Assembly (NCBI GenBank): GCA_902572735.1
Contig: CACGGX010000008.1
Span: 1-64,000, forward strand
Direction of reading: 5' to 3'
DNA length: 64,000 bases
From: an uncultured Alphaproteobacteria bacterium
GTDB lineage: Bacteria > Pseudomonadota > Alphaproteobacteria > HIMB59 > GCA-002718135
Shown: positions 39,660 through 52,056 of the stretch, one piece after another
Layout of the letters: every line of letters begins with the position of its first letter
How positions within the stretch are numbered: position 1 is the stretch's first letter
Notes under the pieces: generated by a model
Told to the model about the DNA's origin: nothing
Database searches by the model: none
What the model saw: only the letters and a program-made list of their open reading frames with translations
Made by a program: the position numbers and the translations under genes

Positions 39660-39952
39660 GTTTCGTATTTAACTATAAAACCTGAATACTTAACATTACT
39701 AATTATACTATTTGGAATAACTCCTTCAACTAGAGCTAGTGATGGACCATCTTTAGCTTTTTCAGTAATAGAAAGTATACTTTGCATATCTCCTTGAATT
39801 ATGGCCTCTACTTCATCTTTACTTTCTTTATTTTGAATATAACCATTTAATCCCAAAGATATTGCTAAATCACTAAACCAATGTCTAAAGCCCACTCCCT
39901 GAACTTTTCCTTTAATTATAAGTCGATAAGTTTTTATTTCATTTGTATTCAT
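39656..39952 (-). CDS. Acylphosphatase
   Basis: KGKVQGVGFRHWFSDLA signature, GYIQNKESKDEVEAIIQGD. Confidence 0.93.
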   Translation of the reverse strand: MNTNEIKTYRLIIKGKVQGVGFRHWFSDLAISLGLNGYIQNKESKDEVEAIIQGDMQSILSITEKAKDGPSLALVEGVIPNSIISNVKYSGFIVKYET

Positions 39953-40006
39953 TGAAGTATCAATATAAGTACTTTTTTTTTATCATACAATCCTTCAATT
40001 CATTAT

Positions 40007-40885
40007 ATGAAAAAAAGTATAATTTATTCTTCAATTCTTTTATTTTTTGCTGGAATTTTTTTTGTAACAAATGATGCAATAATAAACTACCTAACCCAAA
40101 CAGATGTAAAATTTTATCATTTCATCTTTTATGGAATACCCGTTTATTTATGTTTCCCCTTATATTTATTTTTTAATGGAACTTTAAAAAAAAATATAAA
40201 ATGCACTAATTATTATCCACCTATTTTAAGAGGTTTTTTAAATATCCCTTTGCCTTTTATTGCCTTTATAACACTTGAACAAATTAAACTTCCAGAATTT
40301 ACAACATTAAATATGACTGCTCCATTGATGGGAACAATATTTGCTATTTTTTTACTAAATGAAAAATTAAATTTTTTAACTTACATATCTTTATTCATTG
40401 GTTTTTTAGGTGTGCTATTTGTTATACAGCCGGGATTTGAAAGCTTTAATATTTATTATCTAATTGTTCTTATCGGTGTATTATTAATTACAATTACAAC
40501 ATTTATTGTAAATAAATATAATCATGTAACTACAAATATTGGGTATTTTCTTTATGGCGGTTTCTTTGTTCACTTTATTTCAATACCTTTATTTTTTATG
40601 AATCCATTAAAAGTAACTCTTTTTGAATTTATTTTAATTTCAACTGCTGCATTATTTATTAATTCAGCAATGTTTTTTGCAACTACTGCTTTTAAGATTG
40701 CACAAAAACATTATGCATCAGTATTTAGTTTAGTTTACCTCCAGGTTTTATGGTCATCTTTAGTTGGAATATTTATATTTAATGAATATATGAATTTATA
40801 TGCTTATATTGGAGCAATATTTATAGTTTTAAGTGGAATTGTTTCATTACCTTCGCAAATAAAACAATTAAAGGAAGCAAATTAA
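40007..40885 (+). CDS. DMT/EamA family transporter
   Basis: TM-rich ORF with EamA duplication, FLGVLFVIQPG. Confidence 0.87.
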   Translation: MKKSIIYSSILLFFAGIFFVTNDAIINYLTQTDVKFYHFIFYGIPVYLCFPLYLFFNGTLKKNIKCTNYYPPILRGFLNIPLPFIAFITLEQIKLPEFTTLNMTAPLMGTIFAIFLLNEKLNFLTYISLFIGFLGVLFVIQPGFESFNIYYLIVLIGVLLITITTFIVNKYNHVTTNIGYFLYGGFFVHFISIPLFFMNPLKVTLFEFILISTAALFINSAMFFATTAFKIAQKHYASVFSLVYLQVLWSSLVGIFIFNEYMNLYAYIGAIFIVLSGIVSLPSQIKQLKEAN

Positions 40886-41607
40886 TGTATAAAATCTTAT
40901 TATTTTTATTTCTTTTCTTTTTTAGCTATAAATCTTTTTCTATCGAAGTTAAGATCTTAAATGAAACCGTTGGTAATGGTTTAGAGGTAAAAAATCATTC
41001 AAAATTATCTGTTCATTACATCGGTAGACTCGAGGACAATACCGTTTTTGATAGTTCATACGATAGGGGGCAATTTTTTGATTTTCAAATAGGAGTAAGG
41101 AAAGTAATCTTAGGTTGGGAAACTGGGTTACTTGGTATGAGAGAGGGTGGAAAAAGAACAATATTTATTCCTTATCAATTAGCTTATGGAGAAAGTGGGG
41201 CAGGAAATTTAATTCCACCAAAATCAAATCTTATTTTTGATATTGAAGTAATAAAAGTAATTCCACCTGGATATAAGGAAATAGATGGTTACCAATTAAA
41301 ATTAGCGATGACCGATGATTTTAAAATTATAGATATTAGAAATGCAGATCAAATAACTAATAAAAATAAAATCCCAGGAGCAATACAGATAACAGCATTT
41401 GATAAAAATGGTAATTTTTTTCCAAATTTTTTTGAAAAGTATAAAGAAAATGTTCAAACAGGAGAGAAAGTTATTTTTATAAGCCAAAATGGAGACATAT
41501 CTTCAATTTTAGCTAATGGATTTGTTGAGCAGCTTGATCAAGTAAATATTTATCATTTAAAGGACGGAGTATCAGGTTTAGAAAAAATAAATTTTGATTT
41601 TGAATAA
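40885..41607 (+). CDS. FKBP-type peptidyl-prolyl isomerase fused to a rhodanese-like domain
   Basis: VHYIGRLEDNTVFDSSYDRGQ, GWETGLLGMREGGKRTIFIPYQLAYGESGAG, NLIFDIEVIKV; C-terminal FKIIDIRNADQ...VIFISQNGDIS. Confidence 0.87.
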   Translation: MYKILLFLFLFFFSYKSFSIEVKILNETVGNGLEVKNHSKLSVHYIGRLEDNTVFDSSYDRGQFFDFQIGVRKVILGWETGLLGMREGGKRTIFIPYQLAYGESGAGNLIPPKSNLIFDIEVIKVIPPGYKEIDGYQLKLAMTDDFKIIDIRNADQITNKNKIPGAIQITAFDKNGNFFPNFFEKYKENVQTGEKVIFISQNGDISSILANGFVEQLDQVNIYHLKDGVSGLEKINFDFE

Positions 41608-41609
41608 AA

Positions 41610-42413
41610 TTAAAAATCTATTTTTTTATTATTTTCAGCTGCATAATTAATAATAAATTGCCATGCTGATCTCCCAGTTCTATTACCTCTTTGTAAACTC
41701 CATTTAATTGCTTCTTTTTCAGTCTTTTCATTAATAGGTAATTTAAACTTTTCACAATACTTAAAAATTATATCAACAAAATCATTTTGAGAAATATTAT
41801 GAAAACCAATCCATAAACCGAAACGATCACTTAAACTTATTTTTTCTTCAACACTTTCATCTGTATGAATAGCAGAAGATCTTTCATTTTCTATCATATC
41901 TCTTGGCATTAAATGCCTTCTATTAGAGGTTACATAAAGAACAATATTTTTAGGTTGATTTTGTATACTCCCATCTAATGTTGATTTAATTATTTTGTAA
42001 TCACTATCAATTTTTTCGAATGATAAATCATCAATAAAAATTATAAAATTATAATTTTTTAAATTAGCATATTTTTCGTAAATAACTTCGATATCAAAAA
42101 TATTATTTTTATTTAATTGAATTAATTTTAAATTTTTATTCTTTTTATTTATTTCATAAAAAACTGATTTAATCAGAGAACTTTTACCATTTCCCCTAGA
42201 TCCCCATAACAAAGCATTATTGGTAAAATTTCCTTCAGCAAAATTAATAGTATTTTTATAAATAGTTTTTTTTTGTCTTTCTATTCCAATTAATAGATCT
42301 AAATCTAAGCATCTAAAATGTGAGATTATTTTAAGGTTTTTTATTTTACTATCCCAAATAAATGCATTTGCTCTTGAGAGTGTAATATTAGATAAAAAAT
42401 TGCTTAAAAACAT
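41610..42413 (-). CDS. DUF815-type AAA ATPase
   Basis: LLWGSRGNGKSSLIK Walker A, FIIFIDDLSFE, VLYVTSNRRHLMPRDMIEN. Confidence 0.9.
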   Translation of the reverse strand: MFLSNFLSNITLSRANAFIWDSKIKNLKIISHFRCLDLDLLIGIERQKKTIYKNTINFAEGNFTNNALLWGSRGNGKSSLIKSVFYEINKKNKNLKLIQLNKNNIFDIEVIYEKYANLKNYNFIIFIDDLSFEKIDSDYKIIKSTLDGSIQNQPKNIVLYVTSNRRHLMPRDMIENERSSAIHTDESVEEKISLSDRFGLWIGFHNISQNDFVDIIFKYCEKFKLPINEKTEKEAIKWSLQRGNRTGRSAWQFIINYAAENNKKIDF

Positions 42414-42488
42414 AATAAATACTTTATTTGATTTTTCTTATTACACAGTATAATAAATCACTCAAATTAAATCATCATAGGTACTATT

Positions 42489-42830
42489 ATGGAAGCATTT
42501 GGAACATTTTTACCACTTATTTTAATATTTGTAGTTTTTTATTTTTTATTAATTAGACCACAACAAAGAAAAGTTAAACAGCATAAAGAAATGCTATCTA
42601 ATCTTAAAAGAGGTGATAAAATTGTCACTTCTGGTGGAATAATAGGTACTATAAACAAGGTTGCTGATAATAGGGAATTAACTTTAGAAGTTGCAGATAA
42701 TGTTGAAATCAAAATTGCATCAGGAATGGTTGCGGATTTATATGCAATGCCAGAAGTTCAAAAAAAAGAACCACCAAAAGAAGAGAATAAGACTAAATCT
42801 AGCTTCTCTTTATTTTCTAGAAAAAAATAA
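42489..42830 (+). CDS. yajC: Preprotein translocase subunit YajC
   Basis: FYFLLIRPQQRKVKQHKEML, GDKIVTSGGIIGTI; followed by secD-secF. Confidence 0.95.
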   Translation: MEAFGTFLPLILIFVVFYFLLIRPQQRKVKQHKEMLSNLKRGDKIVTSGGIIGTINKVADNRELTLEVADNVEIKIASGMVADLYAMPEVQKKEPPKEENKTKSSFSLFSRKK

Positions 42831-42841
42831 TTTTTTTATTA

Positions 42842-44392
42842 ATGAAAAATTATCCTATCTGGAAATCATTTACCGTAATATCGTTGGTTCTATTAGGAAT
42901 AATTTTTGCAATTCCTTCAATTATCTATGATGAAAATTCAGAAAATTGGTTTTTAAAAAATAAGATTAATCTAGGTTTAGACTTACAAGGTGGATCGTAT
43001 TTACTATTAGAAGTTCAACTAGATGTTTTATATAAAGAAGAATTAGATAATTTTGTTGATAGTGTTCGTTTGATTTCAAGAGATCAAGCTGTAAAAATTG
43101 AAAAAATTGATATTCAAGAAAATGAGGTTGTTGTTTTTTTTACTAACAAAGAGAAGATAAAAGATATTAGAGATAGCTTTTTCCAAATGTATAGAGGAGT
43201 TTCCTTACAAATTAGTAATAATAGACTTAGTATAAAGTTAAATGATGAATATAGAAAAATTATTCAAGACTCAGCAATTAAGCAATCACTTGAAATTGTT
43301 AGAAAAAGGATTGATGAATCTGGAACTAAAGAACCTCTAATTCAAAGATCTGGTAAAAAGAGAATACTCTTACAATTACCAGGAGTAAAGGATCCTGAAA
43401 GAATTAAAGATTTATTAGGCAAAACTGCAAAATTAACTTTTCACATTGTAGATAATGAGAATACTTCAGCTCTTCAAAATAACTTAGCTCCTTTTGGAAA
43501 AATTATTGTTCCAGATATGTATGATGAAAATACAAAGTATTTATTAGATAAAAGAGCAGTTGTTGGTGGAGAAAATTTAGTAGATGCCAAAGGTTCATTT
43601 GATCAAACAGAAGGTCATGCAGTGTCTTTCCGTTTTGATACAGAAGGTGCTCAAAAATTTGGTAAAGTCACAACAAACAATATCGGTAAAAATCTTGCTG
43701 TTGTATTAGATGGTGTTGTTATTACAGCTCCTAGAATTAATAGTGCTATTACAGGAGGATCAGGTATAATAACTGGAAACTTTAATGCCCAAGAAGCATC
43801 TGATTTGGCTGTCTTATTAAGAGCTGGTGCCTTGCCAGCGCCTTTAGAAATAGTTGAAGAAAGATCAGTGGGCGCAGGTTTGGGAGCAGACTCTATAGCT
43901 GCTGGTCAAATAGCTGCTATTATTGGAATGGTTTTAGTATGTATATTTATGATACTAATTTATGGAACTTTTGGCGCTCTTGCTAATGTTTCTTTAATAG
44001 TAAATTTATTTATAATAATTTCATTATTAGGTACTATAGGTGCAACATTAACATTACCTGGTATAGCTGGAATAGTATTAACAATTGGAATGGCAGTAGA
44101 TGCAAATGTTCTAATTTTTGAAAGAATTAAAGAAGAAAGTTTAAAACAAACAAAAGTTTTTCAGATTGTAAAAAATGGCTTCGACAGAGCTATGTCAACT
44201 ATACTTGATGCAAATATTACAACGCTTATTGCTGCTGTGTTACTATTTGCATTTGGCTCTGGTCCAATTAGAGGTTTTTCAATTACACTATCTTTAGGTG
44301 TGATAGCATCAATGTTCACAGCTTTAATGCTTACAAATTTTTTAGTATATATGTACTTATCATTTGCAAATAAAAAGGAATTAAAACTATAA
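42842..44392 (+). CDS. secD: Protein translocase subunit SecD
   Basis: INLGLDLQGGSYLLLEV, TGNFNAQEASDLAVLLRAGALPAPLEIVEERSVG. Confidence 0.97.
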   Translation: MKNYPIWKSFTVISLVLLGIIFAIPSIIYDENSENWFLKNKINLGLDLQGGSYLLLEVQLDVLYKEELDNFVDSVRLISRDQAVKIEKIDIQENEVVVFFTNKEKIKDIRDSFFQMYRGVSLQISNNRLSIKLNDEYRKIIQDSAIKQSLEIVRKRIDESGTKEPLIQRSGKKRILLQLPGVKDPERIKDLLGKTAKLTFHIVDNENTSALQNNLAPFGKIIVPDMYDENTKYLLDKRAVVGGENLVDAKGSFDQTEGHAVSFRFDTEGAQKFGKVTTNNIGKNLAVVLDGVVITAPRINSAITGGSGIITGNFNAQEASDLAVLLRAGALPAPLEIVEERSVGAGLGADSIAAGQIAAIIGMVLVCIFMILIYGTFGALANVSLIVNLFIIISLLGTIGATLTLPGIAGIVLTIGMAVDANVLIFERIKEESLKQTKVFQIVKNGFDRAMSTILDANITTLIAAVLLFAFGSGPIRGFSITLSLGVIASMFTALMLTNFLVYMYLSFANKKELKL

Positions 44393-45291
44393 TGTTTGGT
44401 TTAAATAAAATTATTCCTGTTGAGCCTAATATTAATTTTTTAGGTTTAAGAAGAAATTTTTTAATTTTTTCTATTTTAGCAATGCTAATTTCAATTGTTT
44501 TATTAAGTATAAAAGGTTTAAATCTAGGTATTGATTTCAAAGGAGGTACTTTAATTGAGGTTAGTACAAAAAATACTTCAATTGGAGAATTAAGAGAAAT
44601 TTTATCTTCTTCTTATAGTGATGTATCTTTACAAGAATTTGGTAATGAAAATATTATTTTGATTAGACTTCAAAATAGAAGTAATCAAGAAAGTATAGAG
44701 ACTGTTAATTCTGTTAAAAATTTAATTCAAGATAAAGTTGTTGAATTTAGGAGATCTGAATTTGTAGGGCCTACAATTAGTTCTGAGCTATTGTTTCGAG
44801 GTTTTCAAGCAGTCTCTTTTGCATTAATTGCTATTTTAATTTACATTTGGTTGCGTTTTGAATGGCAATTTGGTTTTGGGGCAGTTGTAGCATTAACTCA
44901 TGATGTATTATTTACTCTTGGATTACTCTCTATTTTAAATGTAGAATTTTCTTTAGCAACAATAGCAGCAATTCTAACAATTGCTGGTTATTCCATTAAT
45001 GATACAGTTGTAATATTTGATAGAGTTCGTGAAAATTTGAGAAAATATAAAAAGTTAGAGTTAGTAGATCTATTTAATTTATCAGTAAATAATACTTTAT
45101 CCAGAACTATAATGACAAGTTTAACTACACTTCTTGCTTTAGTATCTTTATTTATTTTTGGAGGAGAGGTTATTAGACCGTTTGCTTTAACAATGATTAT
45201 AGGTGTAATAATAGGAACATATTCATCTGTTTTTATTGCGGTCCCAACTTTATTAATCTTTAAGTTTAGACCGCAAGATGAAGATGATTAA
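44392..45291 (+). CDS. secF: Protein translocase subunit SecF
   Basis: GLNLGIDFKGGTLIEV, GYSINDTVVIFDRVREN; follows secD. Confidence 0.97.
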   Translation: MFGLNKIIPVEPNINFLGLRRNFLIFSILAMLISIVLLSIKGLNLGIDFKGGTLIEVSTKNTSIGELREILSSSYSDVSLQEFGNENIILIRLQNRSNQESIETVNSVKNLIQDKVVEFRRSEFVGPTISSELLFRGFQAVSFALIAILIYIWLRFEWQFGFGAVVALTHDVLFTLGLLSILNVEFSLATIAAILTIAGYSINDTVVIFDRVRENLRKYKKLELVDLFNLSVNNTLSRTIMTSLTTLLALVSLFIFGGEVIRPFALTMIIGVIIGTYSSVFIAVPTLLIFKFRPQDEDD

Positions 45292-45884
45292 GCGTTATTT
45301 AAGTTTTCTGTAACTTTTTCCCAATTAACTAAATTATCAATAAAAGCTTTTAAATAATCAGGTCTTCTGTTTCTATAATCAACATAATATGAGTGTTCCC
45401 AAACATCACATCCAAGTAGAGGAGTGTGACCATGTACGATTGGGTTTTCTCCATTTGGTGTTTTAGTAATTTCTAATTTTCCATTATTTAGAACTAACCA
45501 ACACCAACCTGATCCAAATTGACCAATGCCTGCATTTATAAAATCTTCTTTCATTTTTTCAACTGAACCAATATCTGAAACTATCTTATTTTCGAGTTCA
45601 GAGGGAATTTTTCCATCTGGATTATTTTTCATCACTTCCCAAAAATGAACATGATTTATATGTTGTGCCACATTGTTGAATACCGGAGCATTTTTTTGAT
45701 AAGAGTTGATAACAATATCATTAACGTTATCATCTGCTATATTTTGTTCTTTAATAAACTTATTTCCATTAGTAATGTAAGCCATGTGATGCTTATCATG
45801 ATGCAACTCTAAAGTTTCAGCCGACATATACGGCATTAGAGCATCTTTACTGTAGGGTAGATCTGGTAACTCTAGATTTATCAT
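45288..45884 (-). CDS. sodB: Superoxide dismutase (Fe/Mn family)
   Basis: LELHHDKHHMAYI, AQHINHVHFWEVM, DVWEHSYYVDYRNRRPDYL. Confidence 0.95.
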   Translation of the reverse strand: MINLELPDLPYSKDALMPYMSAETLELHHDKHHMAYITNGNKFIKEQNIADDNVNDIVINSYQKNAPVFNNVAQHINHVHFWEVMKNNPDGKIPSELENKIVSDIGSVEKMKEDFINAGIGQFGSGWCWLVLNNGKLEITKTPNGENPIVHGHTPLLGCDVWEHSYYVDYRNRRPDYLKAFIDNLVNWEKVTENLNNA

Positions 45885-45899
45885 TTTATTTCCTTTGAT

Positions 45900-48704
45900 T
45901 TATAAAATTTTCTTTAAAAATTCACCTGTAAAGCTTTTTTTATTATTTGCAATATCTTCGGGGGTACCAGTGCCAACAATTTGACCACCATTTACACCTC
46001 CTAGAGGACCAAGATCAATTATATGATCAGCTGTTTTAATAACATCAAGATTATGTTCAATAACTATTACAGTATTACCTTCATCAACGAGTGTATGAAG
46101 AATTTTAAGTAATTTTTTAACATCGTCAAAATGAAGACCGGTTGTTGGCTCATCTAGAATATATAGTGTTTTGCCTGTTGACCTTTTTGATAATTCTTTT
46201 GATAATTTTATTCTTTGCGCTTCTCCACCTGACAAAGTAGTAGCTGATTGACCTATTTTTATATAATCTAATCCTACATCCATTAAAGTTTGTAATTTTT
46301 GTTTTATTGCAGGAATTTTATCGAAAAATTTATAACCTTCCTCAACAGTCATTTCTAAAACATCAGAAATCGATTTATCTTTATATTTTACTTCTAAAGT
46401 TTCTCTATTGTATCGTTTTCCTTTACAGATATCGCATTCAACATAAACATCCGCTAAAAAATGCATTTCTATTTTTTTTACTCCGTCTCCTTCGCATGAC
46501 TCACATCTACCACCCTTAACATTAAAAGAAAAACGACCTGGTTTATATCCTCTAGCACTTGATTCATTTAAATTCGCAAACCAATCTCTAATAGGTGTAA
46601 AGCAACCTGTGTATGTTGCTGGATTTGATCTTGGTGTTCTTCCAATAGGTGATTGATCAATATCAATTACTTTATCTATATGATTAATGCCTTTAAAGTT
46701 AAAACGACTTTCATCTTTATTTAAAGATTTATTAAAATATTCATCTAACCTTTGATATAATGTATCAATTATTAATGAAGATTTTCCACTTCCAGAAACA
46801 CCTGTCACTGTAATAAAATTACCTAGAGGTAAAGTAACGTTAAGATTATCTAAATTATTTGTTTTAATTTTATTAAGTTTAAAAACTTTGTTTTTATTAA
46901 ATTTACGTCTTTTTTTTGGAACTTCAATTTCTAGGGATTTATTCAAATATTTGGCTGTCAAACTTTTATTATTTTTCAGTATTTTCTTAAGACATCCCTC
47001 TGCAATTATGTGACCTCCATTAACTCCTGCCTTAACACCAATATCAATTATATGATCAGATTGTCTAATTGCATCCTCATCATGCTCTACAACAATAACT
47101 GTATTTCCTAAATCTCTTAATCTAAATAAAGTTTCAATTAGTTGCTGATTATCTTTTTGATGTAATCCAATAGATGGTTCATCCAAAACATATAAAACTC
47201 CTGTTAAACCTGAACCAATTTGACTTGCCAATCTAATTCTTTGACTTTCACCTCCAGACAAAGTTTTACTAGCTCTTGCTAATGATAGATAATCCAAACC
47301 AACTCTATTTAGAAAAACTAATCGATCTTTTATTTCTTTAATTACTCCTTCAGCAATTTTTTTATTATTTTTGTCTAGTTTACTCTCTAGTGATGAAAAC
47401 CAACTTAAACACTCACTAATTGATTTTTTAGTTATATTTCCAATATGATTTTCATCTATTTTTACAGCTAAAGCTTTCTCGTTAAGACGATAACCATTAC
47501 AAACTTCACAATCTCTCTCTGATAAATATTTTTCTAACTCATATTGAAGCCACCATCTCTCAGTTTCTTCATATTTTCGATCAATAAAATTTATTATTCC
47601 TTCAAAATCATATAAAAAATTTAATTCGCTATTTTCATCCCCATAAAGAATTATATTTTTTACCTTTTTAGGAATATCGTTCCATGGAACATTTTTCTTT
47701 ACTTTAAATTGTTTTAAAATTTTATCTATTGTTTCAACAAAATATTTTTTTTGATAACCAAATACTTTTGTTTCCCATGGTTTAATAGCTCCATCAGAAA
47801 TTGATCTGGTCTCATCTGGTACAATCTTGTATTCATCAAAATATTTTTCAACTCCTAATCCATCACACTCTGAACATGCTCCTTGTGGCGCATTAAAACT
47901 AAATAATCGAGGTTCAATTTCTTCAATACTAAATCCAGATACAGGACATGCAAATTTTGATGAAAATACAGACATTTTATTTGTATCCAAATTTTCTAAA
48001 TATAGTAAACCATCTGATAGTGTTAGTGCAACTTCTATACTTTCACTTAATCTTTGTTGAATATTTTTTTTTACAACAAGACGATCAATCACAACATCGA
48101 TATTGTGTTTAAAATTCTTTTTAAGTGAAGGCACTTCATCAATATCATAAACCACATTATCTACTTTTAAGCGTTGGTAACCTCTTTTTTTTAAATCTTC
48201 GATTTCTTTTCTGTATTCACCTTTCCTGTCTCTAACTATAGGAGATAAAATATATATCCTCTTATCAATATTATTTTTTATAATTTGATCAGTCATTTCA
48301 CTTACTGATTGTGATTTAATTGGCTTACCTGTTGTAGGAGAGTAGGGAACCCCAACTCTAGCATATAGAACTCTTAGGTAATCGTAGATTTCCGTGACTG
48401 TACCTACGGTGCTTCTTGGATTTTTTTGAGTAGTTTTTTGTTCTATAGAAATTGCTGGTGACAAACCATCAATACTATCTACATCAGGTTTATTCATCAT
48501 TTGAAGAAATTGTCTTGCATATGCAGAAAGACTTTCAACATATTTTCTTTGTCCCTCAGAATAAATTGTATCAAATGCTAATGTCGATTTTCCTGAGCCA
48601 CTTACACCAGTTATTACAACTAGTTTATTCTTTGGTATTTCTAAGTTGATATTTTTAAGATTGTGCTCTCTTGCACCTTTTATAACAATTTTATCTAAAT
48701 TCAT
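45900..48704 (-). CDS. uvrA: Excinuclease ABC subunit A
   Basis: [38 protein letters not shown], CxxC zinc motifs, [10 protein letters not shown]. Confidence 0.98.
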   Translation of the reverse strand: MNLDKIVIKGAREHNLKNINLEIPKNKLVVITGVSGSGKSTLAFDTIYSEGQRKYVESLSAYARQFLQMMNKPDVDSIDGLSPAISIEQKTTQKNPRSTVGTVTEIYDYLRVLYARVGVPYSPTTGKPIKSQSVSEMTDQIIKNNIDKRIYILSPIVRDRKGEYRKEIEDLKKRGYQRLKVDNVVYDIDEVPSLKKNFKHNIDVVIDRLVVKKNIQQRLSESIEVALTLSDGLLYLENLDTNKMSVFSSKFACPVSGFSIEEIEPRLFSFNAPQGACSECDGLGVEKYFDEYKIVPDETRSISDGAIKPWETKVFGYQKKYFVETIDKILKQFKVKKNVPWNDIPKKVKNIILYGDENSELNFLYDFEGIINFIDRKYEETERWWLQYELEKYLSERDCEVCNGYRLNEKALAVKIDENHIGNITKKSISECLSWFSSLESKLDKNNKKIAEGVIKEIKDRLVFLNRVGLDYLSLARASKTLSGGESQRIRLASQIGSGLTGVLYVLDEPSIGLHQKDNQQLIETLFRLRDLGNTVIVVEHDEDAIRQSDHIIDIGVKAGVNGGHIIAEGCLKKILKNNKSLTAKYLNKSLEIEVPKKRRKFNKNKVFKLNKIKTNNLDNLNVTLPLGNFITVTGVSGSGKSSLIIDTLYQRLDEYFNKSLNKDESRFNFKGINHIDKVIDIDQSPIGRTPRSNPATYTGCFTPIRDWFANLNESSARGYKPGRFSFNVKGGRCESCEGDGVKKIEMHFLADVYVECDICKGKRYNRETLEVKYKDKSISDVLEMTVEEGYKFFDKIPAIKQKLQTLMDVGLDYIKIGQSATTLSGGEAQRIKLSKELSKRSTGKTLYILDEPTTGLHFDDVKKLLKILHTLVDEGNTVIVIEHNLDVIKTADHIIDLGPLGGVNGGQIVGTGTPEDIANNKKSFTGEFLKKIL

Positions 48705-48761
48705 GAATATTAGTGTTATCTAATAACTTTAATATGTTATATGGATATATATAGAATTCTT

Positions 48762-49235
48762 ATGGTTGGTAGTGTTAATAAAACAATTTTATTAGGAAAC
48801 TTGGGAAGAGATCCTGAAATTAGATCTATGCAGTCTGGAGCTAAAATGGCTTCATTTTCAATTGCAACTTCAAAAAGATGGAAAGATAGAAACACACAAG
48901 AACAAAAAGAAAAAACATCTTGGCATAACATAGTAGTATTTGGAGACGGCTTAGTCGATATAGTAGAAAAATATGTAAAAAAAGGCTCTAAAATTTATGT
49001 TGAAGGAGAGCTTCAAACAAGGAAATGGCAAGATAAAGATGGAAATGATAGATACACTACAGAGGTTATTTTACAGGGATATAATTGTAATTTAACTCTC
49101 TTAGATAGCAGAAATAGCAATTCTCAAGTATCAGACAATTCTCAAGAAATGGATCAATCAAAGTCAATTGAAGAAGATTCTTTTGGAAATCAATCAGGTG
49201 ATTCTGATGATTTAGATGAAGATATCCCTTTTTAA
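48762..49235 (+). CDS. ssb: Single-stranded DNA-binding protein
   Basis: VNKTILLGNLGRDPEIR, YVEGELQTRKWQDKDG, acidic C-terminal tail DLDEDIPF. Confidence 0.96.
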   Translation: MVGSVNKTILLGNLGRDPEIRSMQSGAKMASFSIATSKRWKDRNTQEQKEKTSWHNIVVFGDGLVDIVEKYVKKGSKIYVEGELQTRKWQDKDGNDRYTTEVILQGYNCNLTLLDSRNSNSQVSDNSQEMDQSKSIEEDSFGNQSGDSDDLDEDIPF

Positions 49236-49377
49236 ATTTTTTATCTTAGATATTATTATTTAATTACTGAAAAATAAAGTTTTTTTAATATAATTTAATT
49301 ATTTATTTATATTGGTTTAGATTATGCTTTTTGATATAAAAAAGCTTAATTTTTCTTAGAAAACTTGGATTTTTTTA

Positions 49378-52056
49378 GTGACTGACGATATAGATACATC
49401 AAATAACAACAATCAAGAACCTTCTAGTATACCTTCAGTAAGTTTAGAGCAAGAAATGCAAAAATCCTACCTGGATTATGCAATGTCTGTAATAGTTAGC
49501 AGGGCACTTCCAGACTGTAGAGATGGCTTGAAGCCAGTTCACAGAAGAATATTGTATTCTATGAGTGAGTCAGGGTACAATTTTAATAAACCATACAAAA
49601 AATCTGCAAGAATAGTGGGTGATGTAATGGGTAAATATCATCCTCACGGAGACTCAGCTATTTACAATTCTATGGTTAGAATGGCACAAGATTTTTCTAT
49701 GAGATTAGAGTTAGTTGATGGTCAAGGAAATTTTGGATCTTTAGATGGAGATCCTCCTGCAGCAATGAGATACACTGAGGCACGACTTGCTAAAGTATCC
49801 GAGAGGCTTGTTGAAGATATTGATAAAAATACCGTTTCGTTTCAATCTAATTATGATGATACAACAAAAGAACCCTCAGTTTTGCCATCCCAATTTCCAA
49901 ATCTTTTAGTTAATGGTGCATCGGGAATTGCTGTTGGAATGGCGACCAATATTGCCCCACATAACTTAGGAGAAGTAATAGATGCATCTTTATATCTTAT
50001 TAAAAATCCAGATTGTAATATCTCAGATCTTCAAAAGTATATTTTTGGTCCTGATTTTCCAACAGGAGGTCAAATAATTGGTAAAAAAGGCATAACTGAA
50101 GCTTTTGAAACTGGAAAAGGAGGGTGTGTAGTTAGATCAAAGACAAGTATTGAAAATTTTAAAAAGGATCGAGAAGCAATTATTCTCCATGAAATACCTT
50201 ACCAGGTTAATAAATCAAAATTATTAGAAAGGATTGCAGAAATTGTAAAAAATGGAATTGTTGAAGGAATTTCAGATTTAAGAGATGAGTCAGATAGAAA
50301 CGGTGTTAGGGTTGTTATAGAATTAAAAAAAGATGTAGACTCAAATATTATTCTCAACCAATTATATAAACATACTTTAATTCAAACGACATTCAATTCT
50401 AATATGCTTGCTTTAAATAAAGGTAAGCCAGAACAAATGAATTTAAAAGAAATTTTATCTTCATTTTTAGATTTCAGAGAAGAAGTAATAATAAAAAGAA
50501 CATTATTTGATCTTAATAAAGCTAGAGAAAAAGCTCATATTTTAGTTGGATTGGTTGTTACTAATGAACATATTGATGAAATTATAGAGTTAATAAAAAG
50601 TTCAAAAGATACAAAAGAAGCAAAAGAAAAATTAATTAAAAAGAAATGGAAAGTATCTAAACAAAATCTTAATTTTATTAAATTAGTTGAGGATGATACT
50701 GTAAGTTTAAAAAGCAACACATTTAATTTTTCTGATGCTCAAGCTAAAGCTATATTAGAATTAAGATTACAAAAATTAACTGCTTTAGAAAGAGAAGATA
50801 TTCAAAAAGATTTAGAAAGTTTAATTTTAGAAATTAAAAATTATCTATCTATACTTAATTCTAGGGACATTCTTTTAAAAGAAATAGAAAATGAATTAAC
50901 TGAAATAAAAAAAGAATTTGCAACTGAAAGACGTAGTGAGATTATTGATCAAGAATATGAGCAAGTAGATGATTTAAGATATATTCAACAAGAAGATATA
51001 GTTTTAACTATTTCTAATAATGGATATATTAAAAGATCACTATTATCTAATTATCGTTCTCAAAATAGAGGAGGTAAAGGTAAAACTGGTATGTCAACAA
51101 GAGAAGAAGATTTTGTTAAAGAAATTCACTTTGCAAATACTCATACTAAACTTTTAGTTTTTTCTTCATTAGGAAAAGTTTATTCTCTAAAATCTCACGA
51201 TGTTCCTGAAGCTAGTTTAAAGGCAAGAGGAAAGCCTATAGTAAATTTATTGCCATTTAAAAATTCTGAAAAAATATCAACTTTTCTACCATTACCCCTG
51301 GATGAAAATCAGTGGGAAAAATTTTATGTTATTTTTACAACTAAAAATGGAATGGTTAGAAAAAATAAATTAATTGATGTTGCTAAGAGTGGAAAAAGAG
51401 AATTGAGAGACTCAGGCAAAGTATCTATTAAGCTTGATGAAAAAGATGAATTAATTGGTGTTAAGCTTTGTACTGTAAATGATGATATTTTACTTTCTTC
51501 ATCAAATGGAAAATGTTTACGTTTTCCAGTTGAAAAACTAAGATTATTTTCTGGTTTAAATTCTTCAGGTGTAAGGGGTATAAAATTAGATAAGGGCAAT
51601 ACAATTATTTCTTTAGCAATTTTAAAACATTCAGTTATTGATATGAGCATTCGTCAAGAATACTTAAGGGCAGCATCCGAAAGTAGAAAAGAAACTTCAT
51701 CACTCAAAAATGGATTTGAAGAATTAAATAATAATGAGGAATTTCTTTTAGCTATAACATCAAAGGGTTTTGGAAAAAGATCGTCCGCTTATGAATATAG
51801 AATTTCAAATAGAGGAGGGAAAGGTATAACCGGTATAAATACATCAGAAAAAAATGGTGAAGTTGTCGATTGTTTTGTTGTTAAGGACAAAGATGAAATT
51901 ATTCTTGTTAGTGACAAGGGTCAAATAATTAGAGTTAATGTAAACCAAATTAGAATAGCTGGAAGATCAACAAAAGGTGTAAGTATTTTTAAGATTCCTG
52001 AAAGTGATAAAATTGTTTCTGTTTCTAGAATACAAGAATTCGAAAATGATGAATAA
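49378..52056 (+). CDS. gyrA: DNA gyrase subunit A
   Basis: GTG start; [50 protein letters not shown]-terminal beta-propeller repeats. Confidence 0.97.
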   Translation: MTDDIDTSNNNNQEPSSIPSVSLEQEMQKSYLDYAMSVIVSRALPDCRDGLKPVHRRILYSMSESGYNFNKPYKKSARIVGDVMGKYHPHGDSAIYNSMVRMAQDFSMRLELVDGQGNFGSLDGDPPAAMRYTEARLAKVSERLVEDIDKNTVSFQSNYDDTTKEPSVLPSQFPNLLVNGASGIAVGMATNIAPHNLGEVIDASLYLIKNPDCNISDLQKYIFGPDFPTGGQIIGKKGITEAFETGKGGCVVRSKTSIENFKKDREAIILHEIPYQVNKSKLLERIAEIVKNGIVEGISDLRDESDRNGVRVVIELKKDVDSNIILNQLYKHTLIQTTFNSNMLALNKGKPEQMNLKEILSSFLDFREEVIIKRTLFDLNKAREKAHILVGLVVTNEHIDEIIELIKSSKDTKEAKEKLIKKKWKVSKQNLNFIKLVEDDTVSLKSNTFNFSDAQAKAILELRLQKLTALEREDIQKDLESLILEIKNYLSILNSRDILLKEIENELTEIKKEFATERRSEIIDQEYEQVDDLRYIQQEDIVLTISNNGYIKRSLLSNYRSQNRGGKGKTGMSTREEDFVKEIHFANTHTKLLVFSSLGKVYSLKSHDVPEASLKARGKPIVNLLPFKNSEKISTFLPLPLDENQWEKFYVIFTTKNGMVRKNKLIDVAKSGKRELRDSGKVSIKLDEKDELIGVKLCTVNDDILLSSSNGKCLRFPVEKLRLFSGLNSSGVRGIKLDKGNTIISLAILKHSVIDMSIRQEYLRAASESRKETSSLKNGFEELNNNEEFLLAITSKGFGKRSSAYEYRISNRGGKGITGINTSEKNGEVVDCFVVKDKDEIILVSDKGQIIRVNVNQIRIAGRSTKGVSIFKIPESDKIVSVSRIQEFENDE

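Noticed and set aside
7294-40885. Three EamA/DMT transporters (7294, 37407, 40007) as part of specific clusters
   Set aside because: EamA genes are common and promiscuous in location; adjacency alone does not link them to the pterin-like block or others.
49236-49377. Long AT-rich gap before gyrA with a weak GCTTTTT/AAAAAGC inverted repeat (about 49326-49345)
   Set aside because: The stem is almost all A-T and could occur by chance; insufficient to call a terminator or regulatory RNA.
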